From positions 186,001-250,000 of the forward strand of contig CAYWQB010000003.1 of NCBI GenBank assembly GCA_964460785.1: DNA of 64,000 nucleotides, written 5' to 3'. Position numbers and translations under genes: made by a program. This document shows positions 61,890 through 64,000 of this stretch, piece by piece (the first letter of the stretch is position 1; each line of letters begins with the position of its first letter). The notes beneath the pieces are model-generated. The model ran no database searches. It was not told where the DNA came from and saw nothing but the letters and a program-made list of their open reading frames with translations. Source of the stretch: CAYWQB01 sp964460785 (GTDB lineage: Bacteria; Chlamydiota; Chlamydiia; Chlamydiales; CAYWQB01).

Positions 61890-62324
61890 ATGCAGCAAAA
61901 AACACCAACCCACCTATGTTGGAACTGCGAAGGTGAAGTTTCCTTCCAAGAGCCAAAATGTCCATATTGCGGGGTACAACTGCACTATGCAGAGGATGAG
62001 CAGGAGGCTTCTGCTTCTTCAGAGCTTAAGGAGCAAGCCCCTTATACTTCGAATTTTTCACAAGACTGGAGCTCAGCAGTTAGCCAAAGCATGGAAGAGC
62101 AGGAGGTCATAGCGAAAAAGGAAGGGGTCCAAGGGATGCTTTTACCCTTATTACTCTTGCTTGCAGGCGGAGTTTTCTTCTTTTTTGGAGCGATGCTTCT
62201 TCTTTTTTCTCAAAATGGAGAGCTCGTTTTGCGCTGGTCTCAGGGGTATTGGATGCTATACTGGGGACTCGCCGCTCCAACTCTTTGGATTGGATGGCGT
62301 GCTTTGCGTCAACTAGGCGGTTAG
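61890..62324 (+). CDS. Zinc-ribbon membrane protein
   Basis: 144 residues. N-terminal double CxxC zinc ribbon (CWNCEGEVSFQEPKCPYC, ~10-27), an acidic linker, then two membrane helices (~88-112 and ~122-138). GGGAGG precedes the ATG at 61890 by about 6 bases. The arrangement is common in small uncharacterised bacterial membrane proteins. It overlaps the rsgA stop by four bases on the other strand. Confidence 0.72.
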   Translation: MQQKTPTHLCWNCEGEVSFQEPKCPYCGVQLHYAEDEQEASASSELKEQAPYTSNFSQDWSSAVSQSMEEQEVIAKKEGVQGMLLPLLLLLAGGVFFFFGAMLLLFSQNGELVLRWSQGYWMLYWGLAAPTLWIGWRALRQLGG

Positions 62325-63409
62325 CGTGAGCGACCAGGGTTTTGGATCCCTTCAAGGATGGAAAGATATGAGTCGTACCGATTGATAGAAAGCGAGCCTG
62401 CTTCGACAGCTTCTAACACACGGCATCCTGGTTCGTTTTGATGTAGGCAGTTGGGAAAGCGGCACTCCGTACGCAGCGCTGAGATATCTGCATAGTAGTT
62501 TTGGAGGTTTGCAGCTTCAATTTCATCTAAGGCAAAACTTTTGATTCCTGGGGTGTCAATGCAGCGCCCTCCTGAAGGGAGAGGGTAACTCTCTCCTCTT
62601 GTGGTGGTGTGGGCTCCCTTCCCCGTTTTTTTTGCAACTTGGCCCACTTTTAGTGGGCGACCCAAGAAAAAGGAGAGAAGAGAGCTTTTTCCTGTACCCG
62701 AAGGACCTGCAAAGGTGCTTACTTTTGCTTTCAGCTTCTGGAAAAGAGTCTCACACCCCTCTTTTGTTTCTGCACTGACCATTAAGCATTCTATCCCTGC
62801 TGCTTGGTAGTCTTTCTGGAAGTCGGCAAGGAGCTCTTTTTCTTCTGGTGACGTCAAAAGATCAATCTTGTTAATCACAAGAAAAGGAGTGATTCCTCCT
62901 TGTTGCGCTGCAATTAAAAAGCGGTCAACCATGCCAAAGGTGACTTTGGGCTCTTTGATTGAAATCGTAATAAATAGCTGCTCAATATTTGCTGCAATGC
63001 ACTGCTTCACCTGACTTGCTCCTCCTACAGAGCGTGAAAGAGAGCTACACCGTGGATAAATGCTTTGAATCACACCTGTGCCATCTGCAAAGGGTTCGAC
63101 TAACACCTCATCTCCTACAACGGCAATATTTTTTTGCTTTGTGACGGAGTGCTTAAAGCTACCCTTTACTTTGCAGTAGATATGTCGGTCTATTTTAGGA
63201 CAGTAGACGTCAATCAGAAGAGGAGAGATTGCATAAATAGAGCCTTGCTCCCAAGTCGAAGGGATCGAATCTGGGATAGCAAAAAGAGAGCTGCGTGACT
63301 GGTTTTTTTTAGTAAACTGCGACTGATCTTTTTGTGACCGCCTTTTTCTCTCTTGCCTCTGCTCTTTGCGGCTCAAGAAGGGGTGTGTGTCTTCATGCCA
63401 ATCTGTCAT
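62321..63409 (-). CDS. rsgA: Ribosome small subunit maturation GTPase RsgA
   Basis: 362 residues. Circularly permuted GTPase: G4 VINKIDLL comes first, then G1 GPSGTGKSSLL and G3 DTPGIKSF, behind an OB-fold and before the zinc domain CRFPNCLHQNEPGC. Assists late 30S assembly. The first ~50 residues are unusually basic (QERKRRSQKDQSQFTKKNQ), longer than the common N-terminus. ATGA overlap with the SpoU gene. Confidence 0.95.
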   Translation of the reverse strand: MTDWHEDTHPFLSRKEQRQERKRRSQKDQSQFTKKNQSRSSLFAIPDSIPSTWEQGSIYAISPLLIDVYCPKIDRHIYCKVKGSFKHSVTKQKNIAVVGDEVLVEPFADGTGVIQSIYPRCSSLSRSVGGASQVKQCIAANIEQLFITISIKEPKVTFGMVDRFLIAAQQGGITPFLVINKIDLLTSPEEKELLADFQKDYQAAGIECLMVSAETKEGCETLFQKLKAKVSTFAGPSGTGKSSLLSFFLGRPLKVGQVAKKTGKGAHTTTRGESYPLPSGGRCIDTPGIKSFALDEIEAANLQNYYADISALRTECRFPNCLHQNEPGCRVLEAVEAGSLSINRYDSYLSILEGIQNPGRSR

Positions 63410-64000
63410 CTTCCTCTCGCAAAGGTAAGGGCTGCCATGAGTATATGTCCTGCTGCAGCAACATTTAAAGATTCTATTTGATGAATGGGGATGTTCAGTG
63501 CTGTCGCATAGCTTTTGATAAAAGGAGAGACTCCTTGCGCTTCGGCTCCCATTGCAAGAGCTAGAGAAGAAGAGAAAGCAAGAGGTTCATAAAAGGGAGT
63601 GCCTGCAAGGTCCCCTGTATAGAGAGAGGGCTTCTCTCTATCTAGCCATTCGGCAACCTCCTCTTCTGTGCAGCGATATGTGGGAAGAAGAAAAGGCGCT
63701 CCTCTGGAGCTGCGCAGGGCTTTGTCATTGAAGGGATCAACACAAGGAGTGATGCAAATAGCTCGCTGCCAGCCAAAGGCGGCGGCTGTTCTTAGCAGCG
63801 TTCCCAAGTTGCCTGGGTCTTGTAGTCGATCTAAGATCAATGTTTTTCCCTGTCCAGAAAGAGGAGGAAGGATAGGAAGTGCCACTTCAGCCAAGAAGCC
63901 ATCAGAAGCTTTGAGCCCTGTAATTTTTTGGACTAAAAAATCTTCTATCACAGTGACCTCTTCAGGGAGATCTCCAAGCGCAGACGCACTGCTGGCAAAA
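63406..64000 (-). CDS. SpoU-type RNA 2'-O-methyltransferase, 5' end beyond window
   Basis: At least 198 residues; the frame is open to the window edge, so the start is missing. SPOUT signatures are LILDRLQDPGNLGTLLRTAAAFG, ALAMGAEAQGVSP and IPIHQIESLNVAAAGHILMAAL, the last reading IESLNVA(A)A as in the TrmH/SpoU knot. The visible N-terminal part fits the L30e-like substrate domain (KASDGFLAEVALP). Probably 23S rRNA or tRNA ribose methylation. The GTG at 63951 is an internal codon, not the likely start. Confidence 0.88.
   Translation of the reverse strand, partial: FASSASALGDLPEEVTVIEDFLVQKITGLKASDGFLAEVALPILPPLSGQGKTLILDRLQDPGNLGTLLRTAAAFGWQRAICITPCVDPFNDKALRSSRGAPFLLPTYRCTEEEVAEWLDREKPSLYTGDLAGTPFYEPLAFSSSLALAMGAEAQGVSPFIKSYATALNIPIHQIESLNVAAAGHILMAALTFARGR

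Overview
The window looks like a chromosome segment of a member of the Chlamydiae, most likely one of the environmental families (Simkania/Waddlia/Parachlamydia-type) rather than Chlamydia itself. The basis is a set of lineage-typical architectures: GreA on the end of a ~560-residue N-terminal protein, a lone nqrA, a double-length ThyX, DNA topoisomerase I with a C-terminal SWIB domain, a non-flagellar type III secretion block sctJ-sctK-like-sctL-sctR-sctS-sctT, a >1100-residue PBP2, TyrP-type transporters, and the neighbour pairs trpS-uvrB, rpoN-uvrD and pyrH-frr-tRNA-mcsA-mcsB. Genes absent from classical Chlamydia as far as I recall (putA, a Wza-like lipoprotein, a GT90-like glycosyltransferase, a flagellin-like protein) point away from that genus. 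Species cannot be set from sequence reading alone.

Layout. 1-8.3 kb: rdgB and greA leftward; then a rightward run of a small conserved gene, nqrA, a flagellin-like gene with a propeller-like insert, and a 183-residue helical partner, meeting hemB. 8.3-16.2 kb: rightward thyX, ribE, two aromatic amino-acid permeases behind a leader/mini-lipoprotein remnant, trpS and uvrB. 16.2-30 kb: a phosphodiesterase, a small membrane protein, topA-SWIB, an HExxH protein, then leftward rpoN, uvrD, putA and a Maf-like (DUF115) gene. 30-36.8 kb: CIRCE-controlled groESL followed by six type III secretion genes. 36.7-42 kb: leftward sufBCDS plus a Nudix hydrolase. 42-49.4 kb: LysM and SLBB lipoproteins, a TPR protein, PBP2 and a broken glycosyltransferase. 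49.4-57.5 kb: tRNA-Gly, rpsB-tsf, pyrH-frr, tRNA-Glu, tRNA-Lys, mcsA-mcsB, trkA-trkH. 57.5-64 kb: a PrmA-like methyltransferase, a HEAT-like protein, lipA, lpd, a 58-residue membrane protein, a zinc-ribbon membrane protein, rsgA and a SpoU methyltransferase cut by the window edge.

How the parts relate: nqrA and trkAH serve ion homeostasis; sctJ-T builds the base and export gate of the injectisome; suf, lipA and lpd link Fe-S assembly to lipoylation and 2-oxoacid dehydrogenases; mcsAB and groESL are stress and protein quality control; the tyrP pair beside trpS links aromatic amino-acid import with Trp-tRNA charging. The genome is very compact: all eight convergent gene pairs overlap or abut at their stop codons, many tandem genes share ATGA, and no gene-free stretch exceeds about 220 bases.

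The most unusual item is the flagellin-like protein: both flagellin-type termini are recognisable around a beta-propeller-like centre, no flagellar export or basal-body gene is in view, and a Maf-type (flagellin glycosyltransferase family) gene lies 22 kb away.
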